Notes: generated by a model from the sequence alone, not told the origin. A stretch of DNA of 64,000 nucleotides from Bacteroidia bacterium (GCA_030426955.1 JAUHXS010000006.1:140897-204896), one strand, 5' to 3'. Counted from the stretch's first letter, positions 55,248 through 64,000 are shown. Numbers and translations are program-made.

Positions 55248-55255
55248 CATTTTTG
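55248..55255 (+). promoter_or_regulatory. -7-like element of the porin gene
   Basis: CATTTTTG matches TAnnTTTG at seven of eight positions. No -33 element is seen; the PHO-box array occupies that place, as expected for an activator-dependent promoter. Confidence 0.5.
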
Positions 55256-55283
55256 CATCAATATTAATCAAAAAATAATCACG

Positions 55284-56468
55284 TTGAAGCAATTATTATT
55301 GGGTTTAATGATTGGAGGTATAGCACTTGCAAAGGCACAGGAAATAAAGAGTACGCCTTTTGGAAAGGGATTGAGATTTATGGCTGTTGATTCCTCAATG
55401 TCAATGAAGTTTCAACTAAGGATGCAAAGTTTGTTTGTTGCTGAGCAATCGTTAGCTCCTAATTCAAAACTAGAAAGTGAGTTTCTTATAAGAAGATATC
55501 GTTTGAAATTTGGAGGACATATTCATAATCCTAACTTATTGTATAAGATGGAACTTGGCATCTCTAATAGAGATATTGGCGTCAATAGGGAAGATGGAAA
55601 TGGAAGTGGGGCATCGAGAATTATTCTTGATGCAGTCCTTAAATATAAATTTTGCAAACATTGGGCAATATGGGTTGGGCAAACTAAGTTACCAGGCAAT
55701 AGAGAACGAGTGGTTTCCTCAGCTAACCTTCAATTCGTCGATCGATCCTTAGTAAACAGCAGGTTTAATATTGACCGTGATGTGGGTATTCAGTTGCACG
55801 GAAAGTATAGTTTAGGAAACTTTATTATTAAGCCCAAATTGTCTTGGGCGATGGGTGAGGGGCGAAATATTACGGCTGGAAACTTTGGTGGATGGAATTA
55901 TACAGGACGAGTTGATTTTCTCCCTATGGGTGAATTTACAAGCAAAGGCGATTATTTTTTAGCAGATCTAAAAAGAGAAGAAAAACTAAAAATTGCTTTC
56001 GGAGCAACATATAATTTAAATGATAGAGCAGTAAGACAGCAAGGGCAATTAGGTCGTTTTGTCTATGATTCTACAGGTGTAGGTTATGCAGAAAATACGC
56101 TTAGCTCAACCCAGTTAGATATGATATTGAAGTACAGAGGCTTTTCAACTTTGATAGAATATGCTATTACGAGTGCTGAAAAGCAAATTGATGGAACAAG
56201 TTCAAACTTTAATACAGGTTCAGGAATTAATGTGCAATCTGGTTATGTCTTTAAAAACAATTTTGAGATTGCTGGTAGATATACTCATGTTGCTCCCGAT
56301 GATATAGCTTACTCAGGAATTGGAGAAACTACTGAATATACACTATGCTTCTCAAAATATATTGTTGGACACAATTTAAAGATACAAACAGATTTTGCTC
56401 TTATAGATAGAGCAAGTGCGTCTGATCCAGAAGCACGGTTTAGGTTTCAAACAGAAATGCAGTTTTAA
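55284..56468 (+). CDS. Phosphate-selective porin (OprO/OprP-like)
   Basis: It starts at TTG 55284 (394 residues), with a signal peptide (~1-18, ending AKAQ). The mature part is a 16-18-strand barrel of the Porin_O_P type (LIRRYRLKFGGHIHNPNLLYKMELGIS, WAIWVGQTKLPGNRERVVSS, FVDRSLVNSRFNIDRDVGIQL). It ends in a Phe (RFQTEMQF), as expected for an outer-membrane barrel. The arginine-rich loops suit an anion channel. It lies upstream of the Na/Pi symporter gene and is probably induced by phosphate starvation, given the PHO-box array at 55199-55237. Phosphate specificity is inferred from family and context. Confidence 0.88.
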   Translation: MKQLLLGLMIGGIALAKAQEIKSTPFGKGLRFMAVDSSMSMKFQLRMQSLFVAEQSLAPNSKLESEFLIRRYRLKFGGHIHNPNLLYKMELGISNRDIGVNREDGNGSGASRIILDAVLKYKFCKHWAIWVGQTKLPGNRERVVSSANLQFVDRSLVNSRFNIDRDVGIQLHGKYSLGNFIIKPKLSWAMGEGRNITAGNFGGWNYTGRVDFLPMGEFTSKGDYFLADLKREEKLKIAFGATYNLNDRAVRQQGQLGRFVYDSTGVGYAENTLSSTQLDMILKYRGFSTLIEYAITSAEKQIDGTSSNFNTGSGINVQSGYVFKNNFEIAGRYTHVAPDDIAYSGIGETTEYTLCFSKYIVGHNLKIQTDFALIDRASASDPEARFRFQTEMQF

Positions 56469-56471
56469 AGG

Positions 56472-56488
56472 TTAACAATAAATTAACA
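56472..56488 (+). promoter_or_regulatory. Candidate PHO box between the porin and Na/Pi genes
   Basis: TTAACA at 56472-56477 and 56483-56488 are spaced by 11 bp, 60 bp before the symporter ATG. A third repeat is only weakly present. Confidence 0.5.
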
Positions 56489-56547
56489 TTATTATTAAGA
56501 CTAATTAGCGTACTTTTTTAGATTTTTGATTTAATAAAACAAAAACA

Positions 56548-58275
56548 ATGACATATTCAATCTGGGATTTCTTAGGCTTATTAGGTTCACTTGGAATATT
56601 CATCTATGGCATGAAAATAATGAGTGAAGGAATACAGAAGTTAGCTGGAAGCGGGTTGCGGAAAATTCTCAAAGGAATGACATCTAATCGTGCAATGGGC
56701 GTGTTAACAGGTTTTATAGTGACATGTCTTGTCCAATCATCTTCGGCTTCTACAGTAATGGTTGTAAGTTTTGTGAATGCTGGATTACTTAACCTAGGGG
56801 AGTCCATGGGAGTCGTAATGGGTGCTAACATTGGTACAACTATTACTGGGTGGATAATTGCATTATTCGGGTTTAAAGTTAAAATAAAGACAGTAGCTAT
56901 TATCTTAATTGGTGTTACGTTTCCAATGATGTTTGTTAAAAAGAACAGTCTTAAGCACTTTGCTGAATTTGTACTTGGGTTTGGTATTCTATTTATTGGC
57001 TTGGACTTTCTAAAACATGCTGTGCCAGATATAAAACATAACCCAGACATTTTAGTTTTCCTTCAACAATACACCCAAGGTGGTTTCGGATCAATTTTAC
57101 TTTTTGTTCTTATTGGCACAATTTTAACGGTAGTTATTCAATCGTCAAGTGCGACGATGGCGGTAACTCTAGTAATGTTGGCTCAAGGGTGGATTTCTTT
57201 CCCCATAGCTGCGGCTATGGTATTAGGAGAGAATATTGGTACGACAATTACTGCAAACCTTGCTGCTATTGTTGGAAATGTTCATGCAAAAAGAACAGCT
57301 CGATTTCATACGATTTTTAATCTGACGGGCGTAATTTGGATGTTAATAGCATTTTATTGGTTTATTGATGTTGTAGACTCTATTCAAATGGCATTCGGAG
57401 GTAAAGAGTCCGTTTATATGCCATATGATGCCAATGCCCCAGAAGAAGCTTCTTTGCTAAGGAAGTCAACTACAACTCTAGGCTTGTCGCTTTTTCATTC
57501 ATTATTTAACATTACGAATGTTATCGTAATGTTTGGGTTTGTTCCATTTTTAGAAAAACTTGTTATTAAATTGCAACCATCACGTGGAGAGGTTGATGAA
57601 AGGTTCAATTTGAAATACATTAGCGCTGGACTTATGGATACTGCCGAACTCTCGGTAGAAGAAGCAAGAAAAGAAATTCAATTGATGGGTCGTCTTGTTG
57701 AAAAGATGTTTAGTAACGTGATAATATTACTATTTAAAGAGCCGAGAGACCTTGATAAATTGATAAAGAAAATTAAAAAAAGAGAGGATATTACAGATAG
57801 GATAGAAGTGGAGATTACCAACTACCTAACTAAAATATCAGAGTCTGATTTAACGGAAGAAACTTCTTTAAAGGTAAGAAGGATGTTGAGAATGATTAAT
57901 GACATAGAGCGAGTTGCAGATATTGTCTATCAAATAACACTTCATTTTGAAAGAATGAGAGAAGCTAAAACAAAACTACCAGAAGAAGTCAAAAAAGAGC
58001 TTGGGGAAATGTTCGATTTAGTATATGATGGGTTTAAGTTAATGAACCATAACCTTAATACGGAGTACGAAGAAAGTTCTGCAAAAAAGGTATATGAGGT
58101 AGAGAATAAGATTAATCAAATGAGAGATGAGTTGCAACAAAGACATTATTCCAGATTAGAGAAAGGTGCTTATTCTGTACAAGACGGCGTTATATTTTTA
58201 GATTTTGTAAATAGCGCAGAGAAGATTGGCGATCATCTAGAGAACGTAAATGAGTCTATTATCGGCATGAAGTAA
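56548..58275 (+). CDS. Na+/phosphate cotransporter (NptA/YjbB family)
   Basis: This 575-residue protein has two inverted Na_Pi_cotrans halves, each with the QSSSA signature: TCLVQSSSASTVMV (~57-70) and TVVIQSSSATMAVT (~191-205). About eight to ten membrane helices occupy ~1-345. The C-terminal ~200 residues form a PhoU-like helical domain (DRIEVEITNYLTKISESDLT, GDHLENVNESII) that may sense phosphate or partner proteins. It imports inorganic phosphate using sodium. It is downstream of the porin gene (79 bp gap, with a candidate PHO box in the gap), giving an outer- and inner-membrane phosphate uptake pair. Confidence 0.93.
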   Translation: MTYSIWDFLGLLGSLGIFIYGMKIMSEGIQKLAGSGLRKILKGMTSNRAMGVLTGFIVTCLVQSSSASTVMVVSFVNAGLLNLGESMGVVMGANIGTTITGWIIALFGFKVKIKTVAIILIGVTFPMMFVKKNSLKHFAEFVLGFGILFIGLDFLKHAVPDIKHNPDILVFLQQYTQGGFGSILLFVLIGTILTVVIQSSSATMAVTLVMLAQGWISFPIAAAMVLGENIGTTITANLAAIVGNVHAKRTARFHTIFNLTGVIWMLIAFYWFIDVVDSIQMAFGGKESVYMPYDANAPEEASLLRKSTTTLGLSLFHSLFNITNVIVMFGFVPFLEKLVIKLQPSRGEVDERFNLKYISAGLMDTAELSVEEARKEIQLMGRLVEKMFSNVIILLFKEPRDLDKLIKKIKKREDITDRIEVEITNYLTKISESDLTEETSLKVRRMLRMINDIERVADIVYQITLHFERMREAKTKLPEEVKKELGEMFDLVYDGFKLMNHNLNTEYEESSAKKVYEVENKINQMRDELQQRHYSRLEKGAYSVQDGVIFLDFVNSAEKIGDHLENVNESIIGMK

Positions 58276-58427
58276 ATCTCAATATCAATTTTTGTGTTTA
58301 TTGCTCTGTGTTTTCTGGAATTAAACTAAAATGTACCTTGTGATAAATGGCAGATGGTCAGTAAAGAATATGTTAATATGTATATGTCTAAATCCTTGTC
58401 CCTAATTCCTCACTCCTCATCCCCGCA

Positions 58428-61046
58428 CTACAAATTAGCCAAACTTTCCTCTAGGGCTTTGATCTTGGACATTGCGTCCTCCATTTTTTGCTTTTCCTTT
58501 GCAACAACAGCCTCAGGAGCATTTTGAACAAAACGTTCATTTTTTAATTTTCCCTGTACAGATTTTAAAAAGCCTTGATTGTATTTTAGCTCATCTTCTA
58601 GCCTTTTTCGTTCCTCTTGTTCATCTATCTCTATTGGAATAAAAAACTCGTGCGATTTAACAAGGAAGGTTTTACAATCGCTCATCACTTCATTAATGTA
58701 TTCAATAGAAGAGAGGTTTGCCGTTCTTTTAATTAAACCCTCAAGTTGTTTGAAAATTTCTTGATTTGTTGTTTTTATAGAGAGTGTTAGGGTTTCTTTA
58801 GGACTGATACCATTGGTGTTTCTGATATTTCGTACATTACTAACGATATCTTGATATATTTCTCCTCTTTCAAGAATAAGATTATCAATATTTTTTTGCT
58901 CTGGCCAGGAAGATACCATAACGCAATCTTGCTTATCTCTTTTCCCGAGAAGGCTCCAAACCTCTTCTGTTATGAATGGCATAAAAGGGTGGAGCATTTG
59001 CATTAGCGTTTCTAAAATAGATCTTGTTTCATCTAGTGTTTTATTGTCAATTGGATCGCCATAATTGGGTTTTATCATTTCTAAATACCAAGAGCAAAAG
59101 TCATCCCATATTAGCTTATAAGTGGTCATTAGTGCATCTGATAAACGATATTTTTCAAAATGATCATCGATCTCATCAATAGCCTTATTGATTTTGGCAT
59201 TCATCCAATCGGTTGCAACTTTAGAATATTCAGGTTGTTTATTGTCACTAGTTTGCCATCCTTGAATTAGCTTTAATGCGTTCCATATCTTATTGCAGAA
59301 GTTTCTGCCTTGTTCGCAAAGCTTTTCATCAAAAAGCAAGTCGTTTCCTGCAGGAGAAGAAAATAGAACACCAGATCGAACGCCATCTGCGCCATATTTA
59401 TTCATCAATTTAATAGGATCAGGAGAGTTGCCTAGTGACTTAGACATCTTTCTTCGCTTCTCATCTCTCACGATACCAGTATAGTATACATTTTCAAAAG
59501 GTTTCCCCCCTTTGTATTCATATCCTGCAATAATCATCCGGGCTACCCAGAAAAACATAATCTCAGGTGCTGTTACCAAATCGTTGGTAGGGTAGTAGTA
59601 GTTGATATCTGGGTTGTCTGGATTTTTAAAACCATCAAAAACAGAAATCGGCCACAGCCAAGATGAAAACCAAGTATCCAATACATCTTCATCTTGCCTT
59701 AAGTCTCCAACCTCAATTTTTTGATTTCCAGTTTTTTCAATAACCAATTCTAAAGCCTGCTCCGCAGTTTTTGCAACAACATAATCTTGTGTGCCTTCTG
59801 CGTAATACCACACAGGAATCCTTTGCCCCCACCAAAGTTGTCTAGAGATACACCAATCTTTAACATTTTCCATCCAATGTTTGTAGGTGTTTTTAAACTT
59901 TGAAGGATGGAATTGCACAGTATCATTCATGACATTGTCAAGTGCAGGCTTTGATAGATTCTCCATCTTTAAAAACCATTGTAATGATAGCTTCGGCTCA
60001 ATGACAGCATCTGTGCGTTCTGAAAACCCTACTTTGTTGGTGATTTTTTCAACTTTAGAAAGGTATCCCTTCGTATCTAGTTCTTTGGCAACGTCTTTCC
60101 TTACTTTAAATCGATCTTGACCAACATACATTTGGGCTTTTTCACTTAATGTGCCATCGTCATTCAATACATCTATGACCTCTAGATTATGTCTGATGCC
60201 AATATTATAATCATTGATGTCATGTGCAGGGGTAACCTTTAAACATCCTGTTCCAAATTCCATATCCACATAGTCATCAAATATGATAGGAATCTCTCTT
60301 TCTATGAGTGGTACAAAAACTTTTTTCCCCTTTAGATGTTTGTAACGCTCGTCATTAGGGTTGATGCAAATGGCAGTATCTCCTAAAATAGTTTCTGGTC
60401 GAGTTGTTGCTATAGTTAGGGACTCTGATGAATCTTTTATTTGATAGCTAATGTAGTATAATTTGGATTGCACTTCTTTGTGTACGACCTCTTCATCAGA
60501 TAGGGCAGTTTGTGCTTGAGGATCCCAATTTACCATGCGAACGCCTCTGTATATAAGGCCTTTGTTAAATAAATCTATAAACACTTCAATAACGGCATCA
60601 TAAAGGTCATTGTCCATTGTAAACTTCGTTCTGTCCCAATCACACGACGCGCCAAGTTTTTTAAGCTGTTCTAAAATGATACCACCATGCTTTTCTTTCC
60701 ATTCCCAGGCATATTTTAAAAACTCTTCTCTAGATAGATCATTTTTTTCAATACCTTTTTCTTTTAGCATATTTACAACCTTCGCTTCTGTTGCGATAGA
60801 AGCATGGTCTGTTCCTGGCACCCAGCAAGCATTTTTCCCCAATAACCTAGCTCTTCTGATTAAAACATCTTGAATTGTATTATTGAGCATATGTCCCATA
60901 TGCAAAATGCCTGTAACATTGGGAGGAGGAATGACTATTGTAAATGGTTCTCTCTCATCGGGAGTTGAGTTGAAAAAACCTTGAGCCATCCAATGCTTGT
61001 ACCACTTGTCTTCAATATTTGTTGGGCTATAACTCTTTGAACTCAT
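58428..61046 (-). CDS. valS: Valyl-tRNA synthetase
   Basis: ValS charges tRNA-Val. The 872-residue length is normal. Motifs are HMGH (~49-52, in PPPNVTGILHMGH) and KMSKS (~530, in KRRKMSKSLGNSPDP). The editing domain contains TTRPETILGDTAICINP, and a C-terminal coiled-coil arm is present (RKRLEDELKYNQGFLKSVQ). It starts at ATG 61044-61046. It is convergent with the Na/Pi gene; a short run of CCTCACTCCTCATCC-type sequence (58400-58425) adjoins the stop. Confidence 0.98.
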   Translation of the reverse strand: MSSKSYSPTNIEDKWYKHWMAQGFFNSTPDEREPFTIVIPPPNVTGILHMGHMLNNTIQDVLIRRARLLGKNACWVPGTDHASIATEAKVVNMLKEKGIEKNDLSREEFLKYAWEWKEKHGGIILEQLKKLGASCDWDRTKFTMDNDLYDAVIEVFIDLFNKGLIYRGVRMVNWDPQAQTALSDEEVVHKEVQSKLYYISYQIKDSSESLTIATTRPETILGDTAICINPNDERYKHLKGKKVFVPLIEREIPIIFDDYVDMEFGTGCLKVTPAHDINDYNIGIRHNLEVIDVLNDDGTLSEKAQMYVGQDRFKVRKDVAKELDTKGYLSKVEKITNKVGFSERTDAVIEPKLSLQWFLKMENLSKPALDNVMNDTVQFHPSKFKNTYKHWMENVKDWCISRQLWWGQRIPVWYYAEGTQDYVVAKTAEQALELVIEKTGNQKIEVGDLRQDEDVLDTWFSSWLWPISVFDGFKNPDNPDINYYYPTNDLVTAPEIMFFWVARMIIAGYEYKGGKPFENVYYTGIVRDEKRRKMSKSLGNSPDPIKLMNKYGADGVRSGVLFSSPAGNDLLFDEKLCEQGRNFCNKIWNALKLIQGWQTSDNKQPEYSKVATDWMNAKINKAIDEIDDHFEKYRLSDALMTTYKLIWDDFCSWYLEMIKPNYGDPIDNKTLDETRSILETLMQMLHPFMPFITEEVWSLLGKRDKQDCVMVSSWPEQKNIDNLILERGEIYQDIVSNVRNIRNTNGISPKETLTLSIKTTNQEIFKQLEGLIKRTANLSSIEYINEVMSDCKTFLVKSHEFFIPIEIDEQEERKRLEDELKYNQGFLKSVQGKLKNERFVQNAPEAVVAKEKQKMEDAMSKIKALEESLANL

Positions 61047-61252
61047 TTTAATGAATAGTTAATTACAAAACAGTATAAATATTTTCGTTTTAAAATTACA
61101 TAATCGAAATGAGAAAAATTGTATTGTCAGGTACTGAATATGTTTGCTGTATGTTTAATGCGTTATAAAATTGGTTTAGATAGTTCAACACTTTTGTACT
61201 AGTCGCTGTAGTTTTCTATCTTTATTGTAAGTCTTTTCTAAATATATATGGT

Positions 61253-61849
61253 ATGACATTCTATAGTAAGATAAAATGGGTTTTAGGAATCTTAATGGTT
61301 TTTGGCCTGATTGTAATAACAAACTTAATCGATAGGAAAAACTTTGTAATGGTTAAGGATTCGATCGTTCGAATATATGAAGATAGGCTTGTTGCAAATG
61401 ATCTTATTTTTAATATGTCAGTATCAATTCAAGAAAAAGAAATTGCCGTTGTGCTATCTGACTCTACATTTTTCTATGAAAAAAATGATCAGATTAATGA
61501 AGCTATTCAAGGGCTTATTCAACAATTTGAGCAAACCAGAGTCACGTTTGAAGAAAGTCAACTGTTTAACAAATTAAAAGCTAATTTAAAAGCCTTAGAG
61601 GAATCAGAGAGAGGTTTTGTAGAGTCAGGTTTTAAGTCAGGTAGTATTTTGGCAAATAATATTGAAGATGTAAAAGAAAACCTTTACGACCTATCTGAAA
61701 TTCAGTTAGAGGAAGGCAGAACCCAGATGTCTATAGGCAAAAAAGCCATTGATTCAGTAGAATTATTTACTCAAATTGAGATTTACCTATTAGTCTTTAT
61801 GGCAATTGCTATTCAGGTAATTATTATGTACAGACCTAGAAAAAAGTAA
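61253..61849 (+). CDS. Four-helix-bundle membrane protein, 4HB_MCP-like sensor without output domain
   Basis: This 198-residue protein has a membrane helix at ~8-26, a periplasmic region of long amphipathic helices (~30-170, LIQQFEQTRVTFEESQLFNKL, LEEGRTQMSIGKKAIDSVE) and a second membrane helix at ~172-192 before a short basic tail (YRPRKK). The layout matches the 4HB_MCP ligand-binding module of chemoreceptors. No HAMP, kinase or methyl-accepting domain follows. It may be a lone sensor subunit or an envelope structural protein. No partner adjoins it: the flanking genes point the other way. Confidence 0.75.
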   Translation: MTFYSKIKWVLGILMVFGLIVITNLIDRKNFVMVKDSIVRIYEDRLVANDLIFNMSVSIQEKEIAVVLSDSTFFYEKNDQINEAIQGLIQQFEQTRVTFEESQLFNKLKANLKALEESERGFVESGFKSGSILANNIEDVKENLYDLSEIQLEEGRTQMSIGKKAIDSVELFTQIEIYLLVFMAIAIQVIIMYRPRKK

Positions 61850-61897
61850 AGCTGTAAGTGTTGTAATCGTTTTATTAAGCTAGCTTTAGCATCGGTT

Positions 61898-62494
61898 TTA
61901 TCCAATTGAGAGCAGAAATACTTGCACCGTACCTATAACAAAACCCAAAATGGCACCAACAATTTCAATAAATCGAAATTCCTTTTGCATGATAGAGTAG
62001 AGTATGGTTTCTAACTTGTCTGAAGAAAAATTCTCAACCTTCGTTTTGACAATTTCTTCAATATCCAGATTGTTTTCAATTTTGCTGACATACTTTTCTA
62101 TCACTACGGGAATCATCGCATTTACCTCAGTCAATAAGGTCATTTTAATCTTATTCAGTAAATCATCACTCATAAACATGGCCATCATAGGCATAGCTTC
62201 TTTAAGCTTCACCTTTAAGAACTCATCAATTTTTGATTCAATTAAGTTGCTGATCTCTGCATTTCCCTCTTCGCTTTGCAAGTTACTTGTAATCTCTTCA
62301 ACAGAAATTAATTCCTTTGCAACAATGGTGCCTAGTTTTTCTGCCAACTTCTTTTGACGTTTTGGGAAAATACCTTGAATAGAGAAAAATACAAGTTTTA
62401 CCTCTTTCTTGGGATGGAAGAGCATTTTTATGGCTAGATAATTAGTAATCCATCCAATAAGTGCTGCAATAAAAGGTAAAGTATAAATAGTCAT
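61898..62494 (-). CDS. DUF445-family membrane protein
   Basis: This 198-residue protein has a membrane helix at each end (~1-22 and ~177-197) and a helical middle part. The diagnostic DUF445 motif is in the first ~45 residues: IGWITNYLAIKMLFHPKKEV, then IQGIFPKRQKKLAEKLG. DUF445 (YheB-like) proteins are envelope-associated and uncharacterised, found broadly in bacteria. It ends 50 bp before pyrE's own stop and runs in the same direction, so it may be transcribed with pyrE. Function unknown. Confidence 0.88.
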   Translation of the reverse strand: MTIYTLPFIAALIGWITNYLAIKMLFHPKKEVKLVFFSIQGIFPKRQKKLAEKLGTIVAKELISVEEITSNLQSEEGNAEISNLIESKIDEFLKVKLKEAMPMMAMFMSDDLLNKIKMTLLTEVNAMIPVVIEKYVSKIENNLDIEEIVKTKVENFSSDKLETILYSIMQKEFRFIEIVGAILGFVIGTVQVFLLSIG

Positions 62495-62544
62495 ATTTTA
62501 CAGCAATTAATTTTGTAATCTTATAGTTTTCGAATCTTTTAAAT

Positions 62545-63186
62545 CTAACGTCCCCATGTTTCTGGGCTCTTTCTCCAACTCTTTAGTGAATCCAAATCTT
62601 CTTGGTTAATGTAGCCACTAATTAGGGCCTCTTCGATTAATATATCATAGTTTGAAAGTGTAAAAAATGAGCAATCAATTTCCTTGAAATTTTGTTTGGC
62701 TATTTCAAATCCATAAGTAAATATAGCCCCCATTCCAAGAATATCGCATCCTTGTTCTTTCAACGCCTTAATAGCCGCTATGCTACTTTTGCCTGTAGAA
62801 ATAAGGTCCTCGATTACCACAATTTTTTCATGAGCATCTACTTTTCCCTCAATCATATTTCCCATTCCATGTTCTTTGGGTTTTGATCTTACATAAGCAA
62901 ATGGTAAGTTGAGCTCATCTGCAACCAGAGCACCATGAGAAATTCCAGCCGTAGCAACCCCGGCAATTTTTTCAGCTTCAGGATATTTGTCATTTATAGT
63001 TTGAGCTAGTTGCTCTTTAATAAAGGTGCGTATTTCAGGATAAGATAAAGAGATCCTATTGTCACAGTATATGGGTGATTTCCATCCTGATGCCCAGGTG
63101 AAAGGATTTCTAGGACTTAGCTTTACAGCGGAAATTTCTAATAAATACTTTGCTAATTGCGTGCTCTGATCAATCGTAGTTGGCAT
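62545..63186 (-). CDS. pyrE: Orotate phosphoribosyltransferase
   Basis: PyrE makes OMP from orotate and PRPP in pyrimidine synthesis. The 213-residue length is normal. The PRPP-binding motif is VVIEDLISTGKSS (~123-135). The hood/loop carries YVRSKPKEHGMGNMIEG with the catalytic Lys, and the N-terminal part has FTWASGWKSPIYCDNR. It starts at ATG 63184-63186. It is divergent from the NUDIX gene and upstream of the DUF445 gene. Confidence 0.97.
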   Translation of the reverse strand: MPTTIDQSTQLAKYLLEISAVKLSPRNPFTWASGWKSPIYCDNRISLSYPEIRTFIKEQLAQTINDKYPEAEKIAGVATAGISHGALVADELNLPFAYVRSKPKEHGMGNMIEGKVDAHEKIVVIEDLISTGKSSIAAIKALKEQGCDILGMGAIFTYGFEIAKQNFKEIDCSFFTLSNYDILIEEALISGYINQEDLDSLKSWRKSPETWGR

Positions 63187-63263
63187 AGTTTTTGATTATT
63201 ATTTAACAAAAGTCTATAAAAAAATATAAAACAGGTAATATTGTAATAACTAAATGAGTGTGT

Positions 63264-63893
63264 ATGTATAAGATTTACTTTAATGAGGTCGAGATATGGC
63301 TAATGGCTGAGTTGCCAGCAGGAAAGGTAGGAAGTGATTATATTAATACAAATCACAAACTCATTGCTTATGTCTCTGAAAGCCAGATAGAAGAAACCCT
63401 AGTAGAAATAGAAGAAGGTATGAAGTTCAAAAGTTATACCTTCATTACTTCTGATGTAGAAAAGCTTAGAAAAGACTTTGAACATATTTGCAAAGTGATT
63501 ATAGCAGCTGGAGGAGTAGTGTTTAATGAAAAAGGCGACTTGCTTATGATTTATAGAAGAGGTAAGTGGGATTTGCCAAAAGGGAAAGTCGACAAGGGAG
63601 AAGCAATTAAAGATGCTGCTTTAAGAGAAGTTGCTGAAGAAGCGGGCGTTTCTAATTTAGAGATTGTATATGATTTGCCAGAAACCTATCATATTTACGT
63701 GGAGAAAGAGGGAGAGTATATTCTTAAGAAGACCTATTGGTATAACATGACTGCAAAAGCAAATGCAAAATTGAAGCCTCAGGTTGAGGAAAATATTACT
63801 GAGGCAAAGTGGGTTGATAAGTCAAGCATTAATAAAATGTTAGAAAATTCCTATGGTAATATTATTGGCTTACTAAATAATTCAAGTTGCTAG
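63264..63893 (+). CDS. NUDIX hydrolase with N-terminal extension
   Basis: The frame opens at GTG 63258, but ATG 63264 is preferred (209 residues, MYKIYFNEVEIWL). Residues ~78-205 form a NUDIX domain. The 23-residue box starts at Gly107 and contains GEAIKDAALREVAEEAGV, with the required RExxEExG catalytic Glu residues. It is preceded by RGKWDLPKGKVD and followed by NITEAKWVD. The first ~75 residues form an additional alpha/beta region typical of some Bacteroidota NUDIX proteins and may bind substrate. Likely substrates are nucleoside diphosphate derivatives; the specific one is unknown. Confidence 0.93.
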   Translation: MYKIYFNEVEIWLMAELPAGKVGSDYINTNHKLIAYVSESQIEETLVEIEEGMKFKSYTFITSDVEKLRKDFEHICKVIIAAGGVVFNEKGDLLMIYRRGKWDLPKGKVDKGEAIKDAALREVAEEAGVSNLEIVYDLPETYHIYVEKEGEYILKKTYWYNMTAKANAKLKPQVEENITEAKWVDKSSINKMLENSYGNIIGLLNNSSC

Positions 63894-63977
63894 TTAAAAA
63901 AAGGGATTAAATAAAATAGGGAAAGCGGCAAGAGATATAGACTTTTGAGGAGTCAAAACCTTAAACTCTATAATCCT

Positions 63978-64000
63978 ATGCAACTTTCCCAAGACAAAAT
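63978..64000 (+). CDS. Possible start of a further gene, truncated by window end
   Basis: ATG 63978 opens a frame reading MQLSQDK before the window ends. Seven residues cannot identify it. The text is reminiscent of the start of some IS982-type transposases, but that is only an impression. The preceding 84 bp contain a 6-bp TTTTGA/TCAAAA hairpin near 63942-63957. Confidence 0.2.

Noticed and set aside
56604..57050. 148-codon minus-strand frame inside the Na/Pi symporter gene
   Set aside because: It is antisense to conserved QSSSA-motif codons.
58400..58425. CCTAATTCCTCACTCCTCATCC-like stretch near valS as a regulatory site
   Set aside because: It looks like simple low-complexity repeat text at the 3' end of a gene; no second copy in the window supports a function.

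Overview
The window is about 64 kb of low-GC DNA that looks like a chromosomal segment of a member of the Bacteroidota. The evidence is type IX secretion (T9SS) machinery and cargo with both type A and type B C-terminal sorting domains, a type III glutamine synthetase, a DUF2723 protein, a lysine-rich six-domain ribosomal protein S1, and promoters that fit the Bacteroidota consensus (TTTG, 19-20 nt, TAnnTTTG). I cannot place it below phylum. Most of the window is ordinary, densely packed housekeeping and cell-envelope sequence. The accessory-looking part is 23.5-25.45 kb.

Layout. 1-4.9 kb: the 3' part of a giant T9SS adhesin with IgGFc-binding-like and reelin-like domains. 4.9-9.9 kb: a leftward four-gene unit, guaA, a periplasmic-binding-fold lipoprotein, an LVIVD-type T9SS cargo and a TrkA/KtrA-type RCK protein. 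10-12.2 kb: a YceI lipoprotein, an ArsC/Spx-like protein and a barrel-like protein. 12.2-15 kb: a lipoprotein plus barrel operon and a patch of palindromic repeats. 15-16.3 kb: an exosortase with a small membrane partner and, immediately upstream, a 70-aa protein with a proline tract, LPIDGG motif, membrane helix and basic tail. This is a self-contained sorting-enzyme/substrate locus. 16.5-20 kb: a GT-C/TPR membrane protein and a helical-repeat protein. 20-23.5 kb: two overlapping T9SS cargo genes.

23.5-25.45 kb: decayed DNA, an intact antitoxin with a frameshifted RelE/ParE-type toxin, a tRNA-Gln(UUG), partial tRNA-like copies on both sides and a REP-like palindrome. This looks like the scar of an old mobile element. 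25.4-45 kb: mostly housekeeping, including a methyltransferase, DUF2723 protein, GNAT enzyme, glutamine synthetase III, EI24 protein, purL, a DUF5723-TSP3-SPOR outer-membrane protein, a metalloprotease lipoprotein, an aldo/keto reductase, peroxiredoxin, EVE protein and rpsA.

45-54.5 kb: a T9SS-related block with porQ, a seven-PKD cargo protein and, divergently, a PorE-like TPR/PD40/OmpA protein enlarged by four tandem ~233-residue units. 55-58.3 kb: a phosphate-uptake pair (OprO/P-like porin and Na/Pi symporter) preceded by 11-bp-period TTAACA direct repeats that look like PHO boxes. 58.4-64 kb: valS, a four-helix sensor-like membrane protein, a DUF445 protein, pyrE and a NUDIX hydrolase. The strongest candidates for something under-described are the exosortase/LPIDGG locus, the enlarged PorE-like protein and the PHO-box array.
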